Positions 32,514-39,723 of a stretch of DNA of 39,723 nt are shown piece after piece (the stretch's first letter is position 1; the number at the start of each line of letters is the position of its first letter). The DNA is taken from contig CAIYDX010000163.1 in NCBI GenBank assembly GCA_903925005.1, positions 1-39,723 of the forward strand, written 5' to 3'. This DNA is from an uncultured Geobacteraceae bacterium. Lineage in GTDB: Bacteria; Desulfobacterota; Desulfuromonadia; Geobacterales; Pseudopelobacteraceae. The position numbers and the translations under genes are program-made. A model generated the notes under the pieces. That model did no database searches. It had not been told where the DNA came from and saw nothing but the letters and a program-made list of their open reading frames with translations.

Positions 32514-33632
32514 ATGAAAATTCCAAAAGTAGCAGACATAGTTGGAATCATTAATAAAATTGCTCCGATGGCGCTGGCGGAATCATGGGACAATCCCGGA
32601 CTGCAGATCGGTGACCCCGCTGCCGAAGTGACCTGCGTTATGGTCGCCCTTGATCCCACGCCCGCTGTAATAGATTCCGCCATAGCCGCTTCCTGCCAAC
32701 TGCTCGTAACTCACCATCCACTGATATTCAAACCGCTCAAGTCCATCTCTACGGCAACTCCGCATGGCGCTCTGATACAGAAGGCGATCAGGGGGGGGGT
32801 GTCGATTGTTACTCTGCATACCAATTATGACATTGCCAAGGGTGGTCTTAATGATCTGCTGGCAGGTAAAATAGGGCTTTCAAACTCAGTGCCGCTCAAG
32901 GTTACAACCTCTGGTGAACTGGTCAAGCTGGTGGTCTTCGTACCCGTTGACCGGCTTGAACAGCTCCGCTCGGCACTGCTCCCCTATACCGTGACTCTTG
33001 GGAATTATCGCGGCTGTTCCTTTGCCGCGGACGGAATCGGGACGTTCACTCCGCTTGATGGCGCGGCGCCGTTTATCGGGGCTGTAGGTGTGCCGGAAAA
33101 GGTGAATGAAGAGCGGCTTGAGCTGCTGATAGAGCGCGCACTTTTGCCTCGGGCCGTGAAGGCGCTCCTGGCGGTTCATCCCTACGAAGAACCTGCTTTT
33201 GATATCTATCCGCTTCTGAATGATGGAGAAAAACAGGGGCTCGGCCGGATCGGGCGTCTTTCGGAGCCCATTACTCTGGCGGAGTATGCCGCCCGGCTCA
33301 AAAAAGTTCTGTCGGCGCCGGCGCTCCGCTTTGTGGGCGATCCGACTGCCCTGATCTCAAAGGTGGCGCTCTGCAGCGGCAGCGGCGCATCTTTGCTGCA
33401 CGATGCGGTCCGGGCCGGGGCAGATCTGCTGGTGACCGGCGACGTAAAATATCATGAGGCGCGTGATGCCGAAGATCTGGGCCTGGCCTTGATTGACGCC
33501 GGCCATTTTCCAACGGAAATAATCATGGTGCATGAAATGACGGAACGACTTGGTCGCGCGGTTGCCACGGCCGGTTATACGAATTGCCGGATAGAAGCAT
33601 GCCGAACGGAAACAGATCCGTTTCGAATTTAG
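32514..33632 (+). CDS. Nif3-like dinuclear metal-centre protein
   Basis: 372 residues, the long form in which an inserted YqfO/CutA-like domain (about 130-230) splits the Nif3 domain. Metal-binding motifs are VTHHPLIF near 66-73 and LHTNYDIAKGGLND near 101-114 in the first half, then TGDVKYHEARDA and GHFPTEIIMVHEM in the second. Members are often annotated as GTP cyclohydrolase I type 2, but their true reaction is uncertain. It has no good ribosome-binding site. The zinc-ribbon gene follows on the same strand after 40 bases, a common pairing. Confidence 0.88.
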   Translation: MKIPKVADIVGIINKIAPMALAESWDNPGLQIGDPAAEVTCVMVALDPTPAVIDSAIAASCQLLVTHHPLIFKPLKSISTATPHGALIQKAIRGGVSIVTLHTNYDIAKGGLNDLLAGKIGLSNSVPLKVTTSGELVKLVVFVPVDRLEQLRSALLPYTVTLGNYRGCSFAADGIGTFTPLDGAAPFIGAVGVPEKVNEERLELLIERALLPRAVKALLAVHPYEEPAFDIYPLLNDGEKQGLGRIGRLSEPITLAEYAARLKKVLSAPALRFVGDPTALISKVALCSGSGASLLHDAVRAGADLLVTGDVKYHEARDAEDLGLALIDAGHFPTEIIMVHEMTERLGRAVATAGYTNCRIEACRTETDPFRI

Positions 33633-33672
33633 AGGAACAGTTAAAACCAATTCGTAGCAAAGGGGAATCAAT

Positions 33673-34383
33673 TTGAAAAAGAGACTGGAAATGCTTGTGG
33701 AATTGCAGGAGATCGATCAGTTGATCGATGCTCATAAGGCCGCTCTGAACGGGTTACAGGCCGAATTGAGCGGCATCAGTCAGGGAGCGGACGCCGCACG
33801 GGAAGAGGTTGCCGCTTTTGAAGCCAGCCTGACTCAACGCGAAGCGGATAAGGGTGAATTGGAAGCTACCCACGCCGCGGAACTGGAAAACATCGCCAGA
33901 TCAGAAACAAACATGAAAGAGATCAAGACCAATAAAGAGTTTCAGGCGGTTGGTCGCGAAATTTCCGCTGCCCGGAAGCAGGTAACCGATATTGAGGAGC
34001 AGCTGCTGCAGAAGATCGGTCAGATCGAAGAGATCTCCAGTGAGCTTGCGGCAAAAAAGAGCAGTCTGGATGAGCTTGTCGAGAACACCGCGCAGCGTAT
34101 TGTGGAAAAACAGGCTGAAATTAATAAGATTCAGTCGGATATCGATGCGGATGTCGTGCGTCGGGAAAGCGTTGCAAAAGAGATCCCGGCCAGTTTGGTG
34201 AAAAAATTCACCATTCTTCGTGAGCAGCGTCGCGGGCAGGCTCTTGCCATTGCCCGGGATGGCTACTGCATGGGATGCAACATGCACCTGCCGCCGCAGT
34301 TATACAACAACCTCTACAAATACGAAGAGCTGTTGACCTGCCCCCACTGTCAGCGGATCCTTATCCTGAAGTTGCAGCAGTAG
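33673..34383 (+). CDS. Coiled-coil zinc-ribbon protein (C4-type)
   Basis: 236 residues, starting at a TTG with AGGGG seven bases upstream; the next in-frame ATG is six codons on. A long coiled coil (about 5-180) begins LEMLVELQEIDQLIDAHK. The C-terminal zinc ribbon uses CMGC near 200-203 and CPHC near 225-228. The family (CdsZ-like, formerly DUF164-type) is thought to bind nucleic acid or ribosome-related targets, without firm biochemistry. It is followed by the RNase P RNA gene, a frequent order in related bacteria. Confidence 0.85.
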   Translation: MKKRLEMLVELQEIDQLIDAHKAALNGLQAELSGISQGADAAREEVAAFEASLTQREADKGELEATHAAELENIARSETNMKEIKTNKEFQAVGREISAARKQVTDIEEQLLQKIGQIEEISSELAAKKSSLDELVENTAQRIVEKQAEINKIQSDIDADVVRRESVAKEIPASLVKKFTILREQRRGQALAIARDGYCMGCNMHLPPQLYNNLYKYEELLTCPHCQRILILKLQQ

Positions 34384-34440
34384 CAGGAGCGGCATGCCGG
34401 CGCGATTATCGCGTCTTAAATGCGCTCCTGCATTGAGTTT

Positions 34441-34811
34441 GGTTGAAGTAGTCCAGATGGTCGCCGCCGGTTTACCGGTGGAGGAAAGTCCGGGCTCCAT
34501 AGGGTATGACGCTGGATAACGTCCAGCGGGGGCGACCCCAGGGATAAGTGCCACAGAGAGAAGTCCGCCTGCCACGGCAGGTAAGGGTGAAAGGGTGAGG
34601 TAAGAGCTCACCGGGTTCGGCGGTGACGCCGGATGCCAGGTAAACCCCGTCAGGAGCAAGACCAAATAGGGGGGCGTTAAGGGCGACCCGCCCGTGCCTC
34701 CGGGTTGGTTGCTTGAGGGTGTCGGTAACGGCATGCCCAGATGAATGACCATCGCCCGGTGAGGGGTAACCCGAATCGGGAACAGAACCCGGCTTACGGA
34801 CTGCTTCAACC
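34441..34811 (+). ncRNA. rnpB: RNase P RNA, bacterial type A
   Basis: Catalytic RNA that matures tRNA 5' ends. The terminal helix P1 is formed by GGTTGAAGTAGTCC at the 5' end and GGACTGCTTCAACC at the 3' end. The universal core words GAGGAAAGTCCGGGCTCC and CACAGAGAGAAGTCCGCC follow, and near the 3' end GAACAGAACCCGGCTTACGG. The RNA is followed by a run of six T residues. Exact processed ends are estimates. Confidence 0.95.
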
Positions 34812-34867
34812 AATTTTTTCAGCAAGGCAGTGAAGAATAATCAATAAAAGCGCGGAGCAGGACTCAC

Positions 34868-35398
34868 GTGGATGATCGGCAGTTGTGGGATTCAGGTGCG
34901 GTGCGCCTCAAAGGGCTGCTCGCGGATCTTCCCGGTGAAGACGGGCTGAAGCTGACACGGTTATTGACCCGTTATCGGAAGACGAAAGAAGCTATTGCGG
35001 CGGTTGTTGAAGAGGTTGGCGCCGCTTTTGTCTGCCTGGAATGTGCGGGTCAATGCTGTTTGAACGGTAAATACCGGATAAATGGTTTTGATGCCATGGC
35101 CCATGTCAAAGCCGGAATGACGCTCCCTGCAAATTTTAATCAGAAGCCGCTCTGCCCGTATGGAACTGTGGCCGGTTGCTCCATGGAACCGGGATTGCGC
35201 CCTGCCGACTGTATTCTGTTCATCTGCGATGCAATTGACGGTAAGCTGCCGCCTCAGGACAGATCGCTTCTGACCGCGCATGAACAGGATCTGCGCGAAT
35301 GTATCAGGAAGGCATCCCGCCTGACCGGTGAACAGCTGGGAACTCCGCTGCTGCTATGGGCGGGGCAAGATGGCGAAAAAAACAAATCAAAGGTGTAA
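34868..35398 (+). CDS. YkgJ-like cysteine-cluster protein
   Basis: 176 residues, starting at GTG with AGGA five bases upstream. It has two cysteine groups: CLECAGQCC near 56-64 and, after about 40 residues, CPYGTVAGCSMEPGLRPADC with a final FIC. This pattern of eight to nine cysteines with an RPxxC motif resembles the YkgJ family, proposed to hold zinc or an iron-sulfur cluster. Function is unknown. It lies between rnpB and a small gene 11 bases downstream, likely in one transcript. Confidence 0.7.
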   Translation: MDDRQLWDSGAVRLKGLLADLPGEDGLKLTRLLTRYRKTKEAIAAVVEEVGAAFVCLECAGQCCLNGKYRINGFDAMAHVKAGMTLPANFNQKPLCPYGTVAGCSMEPGLRPADCILFICDAIDGKLPPQDRSLLTAHEQDLRECIRKASRLTGEQLGTPLLLWAGQDGEKNKSKV

Positions 35399-35409
35399 GG
35401 GCAAATATA

Positions 35410-35754
35410 ATGGCAACTATTCATGACCTGGTGCTTATTCATGTAGACGAAAAACCTGGCTTTTACGCCCGTGTTGAGGAAATTCTCCCCGACGTCAAGC
35501 CTAGCTGGTGGCAGGTTAAATTGCTGGTGCTTACCTTTCCGATGCAGGTTTTTACCTGGATCCTTGATGATTTTCAGATTGAAGGCGCCGATTTTACTAT
35601 GGGAGGAACGCCGCTCCGTCTGGAACTGGTGGTTTCTCCGGTCGAGTTGGAGCGGATTGAAAAGGAACAGGCTGAAAAGGAGAGTGCACAGAAGTCTCGC
35701 CAGGAGGGTGGGGCGCCCAAGGTTATTTCACTTCAGGATCGCCGCAAAAAATAG
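35410..35754 (+). CDS. Conserved-looking hypothetical protein, 114 residues
   Basis: I do not recognise this protein. The ATG at 35410 is preferred over a longer frame that overlaps the upstream gene. A compact predicted mixed domain (about 1-85) starts MATIHDLVLIHVDEKPGFYARVEEI and has a WWQVKLLVLTFP segment. The C-terminus is highly charged (KEQAEKESAQKSRQEGG). No signal sequence, clear membrane helix or metal motif is present. It lies between the YkgJ-like gene and hemB and is probably co-transcribed with the former. Confidence 0.65.
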   Translation: MATIHDLVLIHVDEKPGFYARVEEILPDVKPSWWQVKLLVLTFPMQVFTWILDDFQIEGADFTMGGTPLRLELVVSPVELERIEKEQAEKESAQKSRQEGGAPKVISLQDRRKK

Positions 35755-35822
35755 AAGTTTTATCTCTCCACTCTATAACTCCATAACGGCAATATAAATG
35801 TCAGAGTCAAGGAGGCTCCATC

Positions 35823-36797
35823 ATGTTTTTTCCGCAGTTCCGTGCCCGTAGAATCAGGGGGAGTGAAATCTTTCGCCGGATGGTTCGCGAGACATCTCTT
35901 TCGGTCAACGACCTAGTTTACCCGATGTTTTCGGCTTTCGGCAGCGGGATCCGAAAAGAAGTCTCTTCCATGCCTGGTATCTACCAGCAATCCATCGAAC
36001 ATATTGTCGCCGAAGCCAAAGAGGTCCGGGATCTGGGGATTCCGGCGGTGCTGCTGTTCGGCATCCCGGAGACCAAGGATGCGGTCGGCAGTGACGCCTA
36101 TTCCGATACGGGCATCATCCAGGAAACGATTCGTGCAATAAAAAAGAATGTGCCGGGGCTGGCGGTCATAACCGATGTCTGCATGTGTGAATATACCGAC
36201 CATGGACATTGCGGAATAATCAAAAATGGCGATGTCGACAACGATTCGACATTGGAGCTGCTGGCGCGCGAAGCGCTCTCGCATGTGCAGGCGGGCGCCG
36301 ATATGGTGGCGCCATCCGATATGATGGACGGGCGGGTAGGCGCTATCCGCGAAATGCTGGATGAAAATGGTTATGATGCGATCCCGATCATGAGTTATGC
36401 GGTCAAATATGCTTCCGGCTATTACGGCCCATTTCGGGAGGCGGCGGAATCGACGCCGCAGTTCGGCGATCGCCGCAGCTATCAGATGGATCCGGCCAAC
36501 CGCCGTGAGGCGCTGCGCGAAGCTGCGGCGGATATTGAAGAGGGGGCCGACATCGTTATGGTGAAACCGGGCCTGCCGTACCTTGATATCCTGCGCGACC
36601 TGCGCAACGAATTTGATCTGCCGCTGGCGGTCTACAATGTTTCGGGCGAATACAGCATGATCAAGGGTGCTGCCGAGCGGGGATGGATAGATGAGGAGAG
36701 GGTGGTGCTGGAGACGATGACCGCCTTCAAACGTGCCGGGGCCGATATTATCATAACCTATCATGCCAAGGATGTTGCGAAATGGCTTGCCAGGTAA
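35823..36797 (+). CDS. hemB: Delta-aminolevulinic acid dehydratase (porphobilinogen synthase)
   Basis: Joins two 5-aminolevulinate molecules into porphobilinogen, a shared precursor of heme and cobalamin. 324 residues. The zinc-binding cysteines lie in [14 protein letters not shown] near 119-132. The first Schiff-base lysine is in [16 protein letters not shown] near 200 and the catalytic lysine in [12 protein letters not shown] near 250. AAGGAGG lies eight bases before the ATG. The product feeds tetrapyrrole synthesis, including the B12 used by other genes in the window. Confidence 0.96.
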   Translation: MFFPQFRARRIRGSEIFRRMVRETSLSVNDLVYPMFSAFGSGIRKEVSSMPGIYQQSIEHIVAEAKEVRDLGIPAVLLFGIPETKDAVGSDAYSDTGIIQETIRAIKKNVPGLAVITDVCMCEYTDHGHCGIIKNGDVDNDSTLELLAREALSHVQAGADMVAPSDMMDGRVGAIREMLDENGYDAIPIMSYAVKYASGYYGPFREAAESTPQFGDRRSYQMDPANRREALREAAADIEEGADIVMVKPGLPYLDILRDLRNEFDLPLAVYNVSGEYSMIKGAAERGWIDEERVVLETMTAFKRAGADIIITYHAKDVAKWLAR

Positions 36798-36819
36798 AAC
36801 CTGTCTGAAATCAGTCTAA

Positions 36820-36857
36820 AAGGGGCGAAACGGTGAAAATCCGCTTCGCCCTTATCT
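36820..36857. terminator. Terminator hairpin between convergent hemB and L,D-transpeptidase genes
   Basis: GGGCGAA-ACGG (from 36823) pairs with CCG-C-TTCGCCC (to 36851) around a TGAAAAT loop. T-rich flanks exist on both strands, stronger on the minus strand, so it can serve both genes. Confidence 0.7.
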
Positions 36858-36968
36858 CTCCCCCCCTCTTTCAGGCAGACCATCTCCTTTGCCTAATCCA
36901 TAAGTTTTGTTCCGTGTTATCAGTATGTTCCGTGGACAGCTGCTTTTTATATGGTAAAAAATATGCCG

Positions 36969-37880
36969 TTATTTCACTCCCCGGTTCAGGCGGGTTTCGA
37001 GCTGTCGCTTCGGAGGTTCGTCAAGATAGCGGGGCAGGTCGCCGCGTACTTCGACAATCGGTCCGTCCTCCAGCTCTTCAGCTTCTCCGCTGTCATCTTC
37101 ATACTCTTCTTCCCCCGCCGCCCAGTCGTAAAGCTTTTGCGAGTCACGCAGCACAGGATTCTGCGGTGTGCCGAAGACCCGTTTTTGCATCTCTTCGTCA
37201 AACAGGCCGATACAGCCATGTGAGGCCGGCCGTCCGGGCAGGTCGCGAGCGTGCAGCCAGTATGAAACATTATCTGTTCCGATGTGAAAGCGAAGGGCGT
37301 TATCCATCGGGTACTGCTCTTCGTCGTTGGCCGTTTTGTAGAGTGACGATGTGTGGTTAAAGTCGCGAGTGGATATCTGAAACAGGCCGATAGGGGTTTC
37401 AGTCGTAGCTTTACCGGTTGCGGCCGGAGCTGAAAAAACCAGTTTGCCATGTTCGTAGGCGCCCAGCCACTGCTCGGTTACATCGACCAAGATGTATTTT
37501 TCATGGCGCGCGGCCGGTTTGTAGAAACGGGGCATCGGCGTATAGGCGCGGATATCCTCGATGCTGTCCGGGACTTTGATCGTCACGCCCGGATAGACAT
37601 GACGGCGGTCGATCCGGTTGAATCGTGCGATCAGAACCCAGTCAGACCCAAAGAGTGATTCGAGCGATTCCTGCGGCTGAATGAACTTGGCATGCCATTT
37701 GATACTCCGGAGACTCGGATACTCAACCCGCGAGAGATCCTCTCTCCCCTTGTCCACCGGCGTTGCGGCCGGATCATCCGTCATGGATGGGGTCCTGAGT
37801 ACCGAGAAGAATACAACAACGGAGGTAAACAGCGATATCAGAACTATTTTATGCGAAAGACGCATACGGCTGTAACGCAT
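36969..37880 (-). CDS. L,D-transpeptidase (YkuD domain)
   Basis: 303 residues from the ATG at 37880, which has AAGGA upstream; a longer version from a TTG is unlikely. One membrane segment at about 10-27 anchors it in the inner membrane with the catalytic domain in the periplasm. The YkuD domain at about 125-240 starts EKYILVDVTEQWLGAYEHG and holds the HARDLPGRP and SHGCIGL motif with the nucleophile cysteine. These enzymes form 3-3 peptidoglycan cross-links or attach proteins to peptidoglycan. An acidic stretch (GEEEYEDDSGEAEELEDG) follows the domain. Confidence 0.9.
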   Translation of the reverse strand: MRYSRMRLSHKIVLISLFTSVVVFFSVLRTPSMTDDPAATPVDKGREDLSRVEYPSLRSIKWHAKFIQPQESLESLFGSDWVLIARFNRIDRRHVYPGVTIKVPDSIEDIRAYTPMPRFYKPAARHEKYILVDVTEQWLGAYEHGKLVFSAPAATGKATTETPIGLFQISTRDFNHTSSLYKTANDEEQYPMDNALRFHIGTDNVSYWLHARDLPGRPASHGCIGLFDEEMQKRVFGTPQNPVLRDSQKLYDWAAGEEEYEDDSGEAEELEDGPIVEVRGDLPRYLDEPPKRQLETRLNRGVK

Positions 37881-38047
37881 ACTTGGATGATCCTTGCAAA
37901 AATGGAGATGTTCATCAAGCATCATAGCCATTTGTCGGTTACTATTCAACTGTTGACATCAATACAGGTCAGAAAATTTCTGGCATCGAAGATGGGCAGA
38001 TGCTAAATTGCAGATGTGGCATGATAACTTCCGGTCGGGAGAACAGC

Positions 38048-39121
38048 ATGGAAGATTTGGATCAAAAGCGCATATACAATCAGTTTGCAAGTGACAACTA
38101 CGCCGGTATCTGTCCGGAGGCGTGGCAGGCCATGCAGGCCGCCAACGCCGGTTTTGCCTCTTCGTATGGAGATGACCTCTGGACGGAGCGGGCCTGCGAA
38201 CAACTTCGTCATGTTTTTGAGACGGATTGCCAGGTCTTCTTTGTTTTCAACGGTACCGCGGCCAATTCGCTGGCGTTGGCATCCCTGTGCCGTTCTTACC
38301 ATAGCGTGATCTGCCATGAACTTGCCCATGTCGAGACCGACGAATGCGGGGCGCCGGAGTTCTTCTCAAACGGCACCAAGCTTTTGCATGTAGACGGCCC
38401 CGGTGGAAAGTTTGATCTGGCCGAGGTTGAAAGGGCGATCACGCGCCGGAGTGATATCCATTATCCCCGCCCAAAGGTCTTGAGTCTGACTCAGACGACC
38501 GAAGTCGGCACGGTGTACACGCCTGATGAAATAGCAGCTGCCAGCGCGTTGGCCAGGCGCCATGGTCTGCGGGTACATATGGACGGAGCTCGTTTTGCCA
38601 ACGCCGTTGTTTCGCTGGATGTCGCTCCCGCAGAGATAACCTGGCGTGCCGGGGTGGATGTGCTCTGTCTGGGAGGGGCGAAAAATGGCATGGCGGTTGG
38701 TGAAGCGGTGGTCTTCTTTGATCGCGAGCTTGCATATGAATTTGATTATCGCTGCAAACAGGCCGGCCAACTGGCATCGAAGATGCGCTTTATTTCAGCG
38801 CCCTGGATCGGAATGCTCGAAAATTGCGCATGGCTGAAAAACGCCCGCCATGCCAATGATTGTGCGTCATTGCTGGAACAGCAACTGGCCGGTATCGATG
38901 GCGTCCGTCTCATGTATCCGCGTCAGGCCAACTCGGTGTTCGTAGAGATGCCTGAAGCGGTTGCTGCGGCTCTTCGGGCTGCCGGATGGCGCTTCTATTC
39001 ATTTATCGGATCAGGAGGGGCGCGCTTCATGTGCTCATGGCAGACAACGGAACATGATGTGCTGCAGCTGTCCGAGGCGGTGCGGTTGGCCGTTAGCGGC
39101 ACTTCGGGAGGTGATGCATGA
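38048..39121 (+). CDS. ltaE: Low-specificity threonine aldolase
   Basis: PLP enzyme (357 residues) that splits threonine or allo-threonine into glycine and acetaldehyde. The ATG at 38048 has GGGAG six bases upstream. SDNYAGICPEAW near the start, FVFNGTAANSLAL near 60-72, the HMDGARFANA aspartate that contacts the cofactor near 174, and the PLP lysine in CLGGAKNGM near 204 match the fold-type I aldolase family. The last four bases overlap the start of a 52-codon gene (ATGA). Confidence 0.9.
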   Translation: MEDLDQKRIYNQFASDNYAGICPEAWQAMQAANAGFASSYGDDLWTERACEQLRHVFETDCQVFFVFNGTAANSLALASLCRSYHSVICHELAHVETDECGAPEFFSNGTKLLHVDGPGGKFDLAEVERAITRRSDIHYPRPKVLSLTQTTEVGTVYTPDEIAAASALARRHGLRVHMDGARFANAVVSLDVAPAEITWRAGVDVLCLGGAKNGMAVGEAVVFFDRELAYEFDYRCKQAGQLASKMRFISAPWIGMLENCAWLKNARHANDCASLLEQQLAGIDGVRLMYPRQANSVFVEMPEAVAAALRAAGWRFYSFIGSGGARFMCSWQTTEHDVLQLSEAVRLAVSGTSGGDA

Positions 39122-39276
39122 TCAAGACGGCAACTTTTGAGGCGCTGTTGGCTGATGCGGTACCGGATGGTCAAGGGGGGTATCGTTTTGTTCTGGAAGG
39201 CAAGGCATATTATCTGCAGGATAAAAATGAAGTGCGAAAAATTGCGGAAGATCATGGCTATATAATTATTTATTAG
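39118..39276 (+). CDS. Small hypothetical protein, 52 residues, coupled to threonine aldolase
   Basis: The ATG overlaps the aldolase stop as ATGA, so translation is probably coupled. The peptide starts MIKTATFEALLADAV and ends IAEDHGYIIIY before TAG. No signal sequence, cysteine or known motif is seen; it looks like a small soluble alpha/beta protein. The overlap and sensible codons support a real gene, but function is unknown. Confidence 0.6.
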   Translation: MIKTATFEALLADAVPDGQGGYRFVLEGKAYYLQDKNEVRKIAEDHGYIIIY

Positions 39277-39480
39277 TTGTTACCATGGGTTATTGGTATG
39301 ACAGCTTTTAATTTTTCCTAAAAAAGGGAATCGTGGAAATATTGACTTGCTTTTTGCACATCAATTGTGTAGAGAATAGAAGGATATGACATCAAATCAG
39401 GGTCTGTTTCGACTCCGATCCTGCTTCAGGCTTTCCGGATGTATTAGCATGAATTTTATTTTAACTAAATGGATGCTCGT

Positions 39481-39723
39481 GTGAAAAAGAAAAAAATGAT
39501 CATCTCGCAGGAAACGATGGACCTCGACTTTGTGCGCAAGGTCGAGGCGCTTGCCGACACCTCGGTCCGGAGCTGTTTCCAATGCGGCAAATGCTCTGCA
39601 GGTTGTCCGATGGCGACATTTATGGAACACCCGCCCAACCGTGTTGTCCGCCTGCTGCAGCTGGGGCAGTGGCAGCGCATTCTTGCCGGGCGCTCCATCT
39701 GGTACTGTGCCTCCTGTGAAACC
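39481..39723 (+). CDS. HdrC-like iron-sulfur protein, N-terminal part, cut by the window edge
   Basis: 81 codons are visible with no stop. The first 4Fe-4S motif is CFQCGKCSAGCP, followed by a NRVVRLLQLGQW helix and the start of a second cluster motif, CASCET, at the edge. This is the layout of heterodisulfide reductase subunit C and similar electron-transfer proteins, usually followed by hdrB and hdrA-like genes. Start choice is uncertain: GTG at 39481 is used, with ATG at 39469 and 39496 as alternatives; none has a convincing ribosome-binding site. Confidence 0.8.
   Translation, partial: MKKKKMIISQETMDLDFVRKVEALADTSVRSCFQCGKCSAGCPMATFMEHPPNRVVRLLQLGQWQRILAGRSIWYCASCET

Noticed and set aside
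34679-34695. GGGCGACCCGCCCG resembles a REP unit
   Set aside because: It lies in a conserved RNase P helix and lacks the REP flanks.
34300-34809. Open frames across the RNase P RNA on the minus strand
   Set aside because: The region folds as rnpB with universal core words; the frames are incidental.
39342-39358. Possible sigma-54 promoter before the HdrC-like gene
   Set aside because: TTGACTTGCTTTTTGCA has the GC at -12 but lacks the essential GG at -24.
1-39723. CRISPR arrays, rRNA genes, prophage
   Set aside because: No regularly spaced direct repeats with unique spacers, no rRNA sequence and no phage structural genes were seen; the REP copies are palindromic, irregularly spaced and share related spacers.

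Overview
This 39.7 kb window looks like the chromosome of a Geobacter-type bacterium (Desulfuromonadia/Geobacterales). The main reasons are a short three-cysteine peptide with a radical SAM/SPASM protein of the 'geopeptide' kind, the roughly 1000-residue NAD-glutamate dehydrogenase, the B12-linked methylmalonyl-CoA genes, abundant chemotaxis and sensor-kinase genes, and an HdrC-like iron-sulfur protein. The taxonomic call is an inference from gene content.

Layout. (1) 1-3.5 kb: the C-terminal half of a DUF512 protein, then an MCP-CheW chemotaxis operon on the minus strand. (2) 3.5-12.9 kb, minus strand: a TPR membrane protein, an MltD-type lytic transglycosylase, YtxH and DUF948 envelope proteins, MeaB, HldD and a cbiMNQO cobalt ECF transporter. 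The transporter sits behind a complete adenosylcobalamin riboswitch with its own promoter and an intrinsic terminator as expression platform. A second CbiM-like permease carrying a PDGLE tail lies just upstream. (3) 13.0-18.8 kb: a sirtuin, then a translationally coupled minus-strand operon of a periplasmic binding protein, a hybrid histidine kinase and a response-regulator/kinase hybrid. (4) 18.9-26.4 kb, the accessory core: a 32-codon peptide gene with a strong promoter, a structured leader and its own terminator, a RAYT transposase, a radical SAM/SPASM maturase, a second copy of the binding protein, and a TonB-dependent receptor interrupted by one amber codon. Seven loci of one REP/BIME repeat family, evidently the RAYT's, are scattered here and were seen nowhere else in the window. 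A B12-binding mutase domain and a cob(I)alamin adenosyltransferase follow. (5) 26.5-39.7 kb, mostly plus strand: NAD-glutamate dehydrogenase, YtxH, a LarA-family protein, QueF, an EfpL/YeiP-type elongation factor, tRNA(CAT), a Nif3-like protein, a zinc-ribbon coiled-coil protein, RNase P RNA, two small uncharacterised proteins, HemB, an L,D-transpeptidase (minus strand), a threonine aldolase with a coupled 52-residue protein, and the start of an HdrC-like protein cut by the window edge.

How the genes fit together. Cobalt uptake under B12 control, CobO, MeaB and the B12-binding mutase domain form a scattered cobalamin/methylmalonyl-CoA set, although the catalytic mutase subunit is not in the window. 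The radical SAM protein and the short peptide form a putative RiPP (ribosomally made, modified peptide) system. It is flanked by paralogous binding proteins, one coupled to a phosphorelay and the other next to a TonB receptor, so a signalling or uptake role is possible but unproven. No exporter or leader peptidase for the peptide is visible.

Beyond the REPs there are at least two other intergenic repeat types: a pair of degenerate-arm inverted repeats with a similar TTTGATTC centre, and one large imperfect palindrome.
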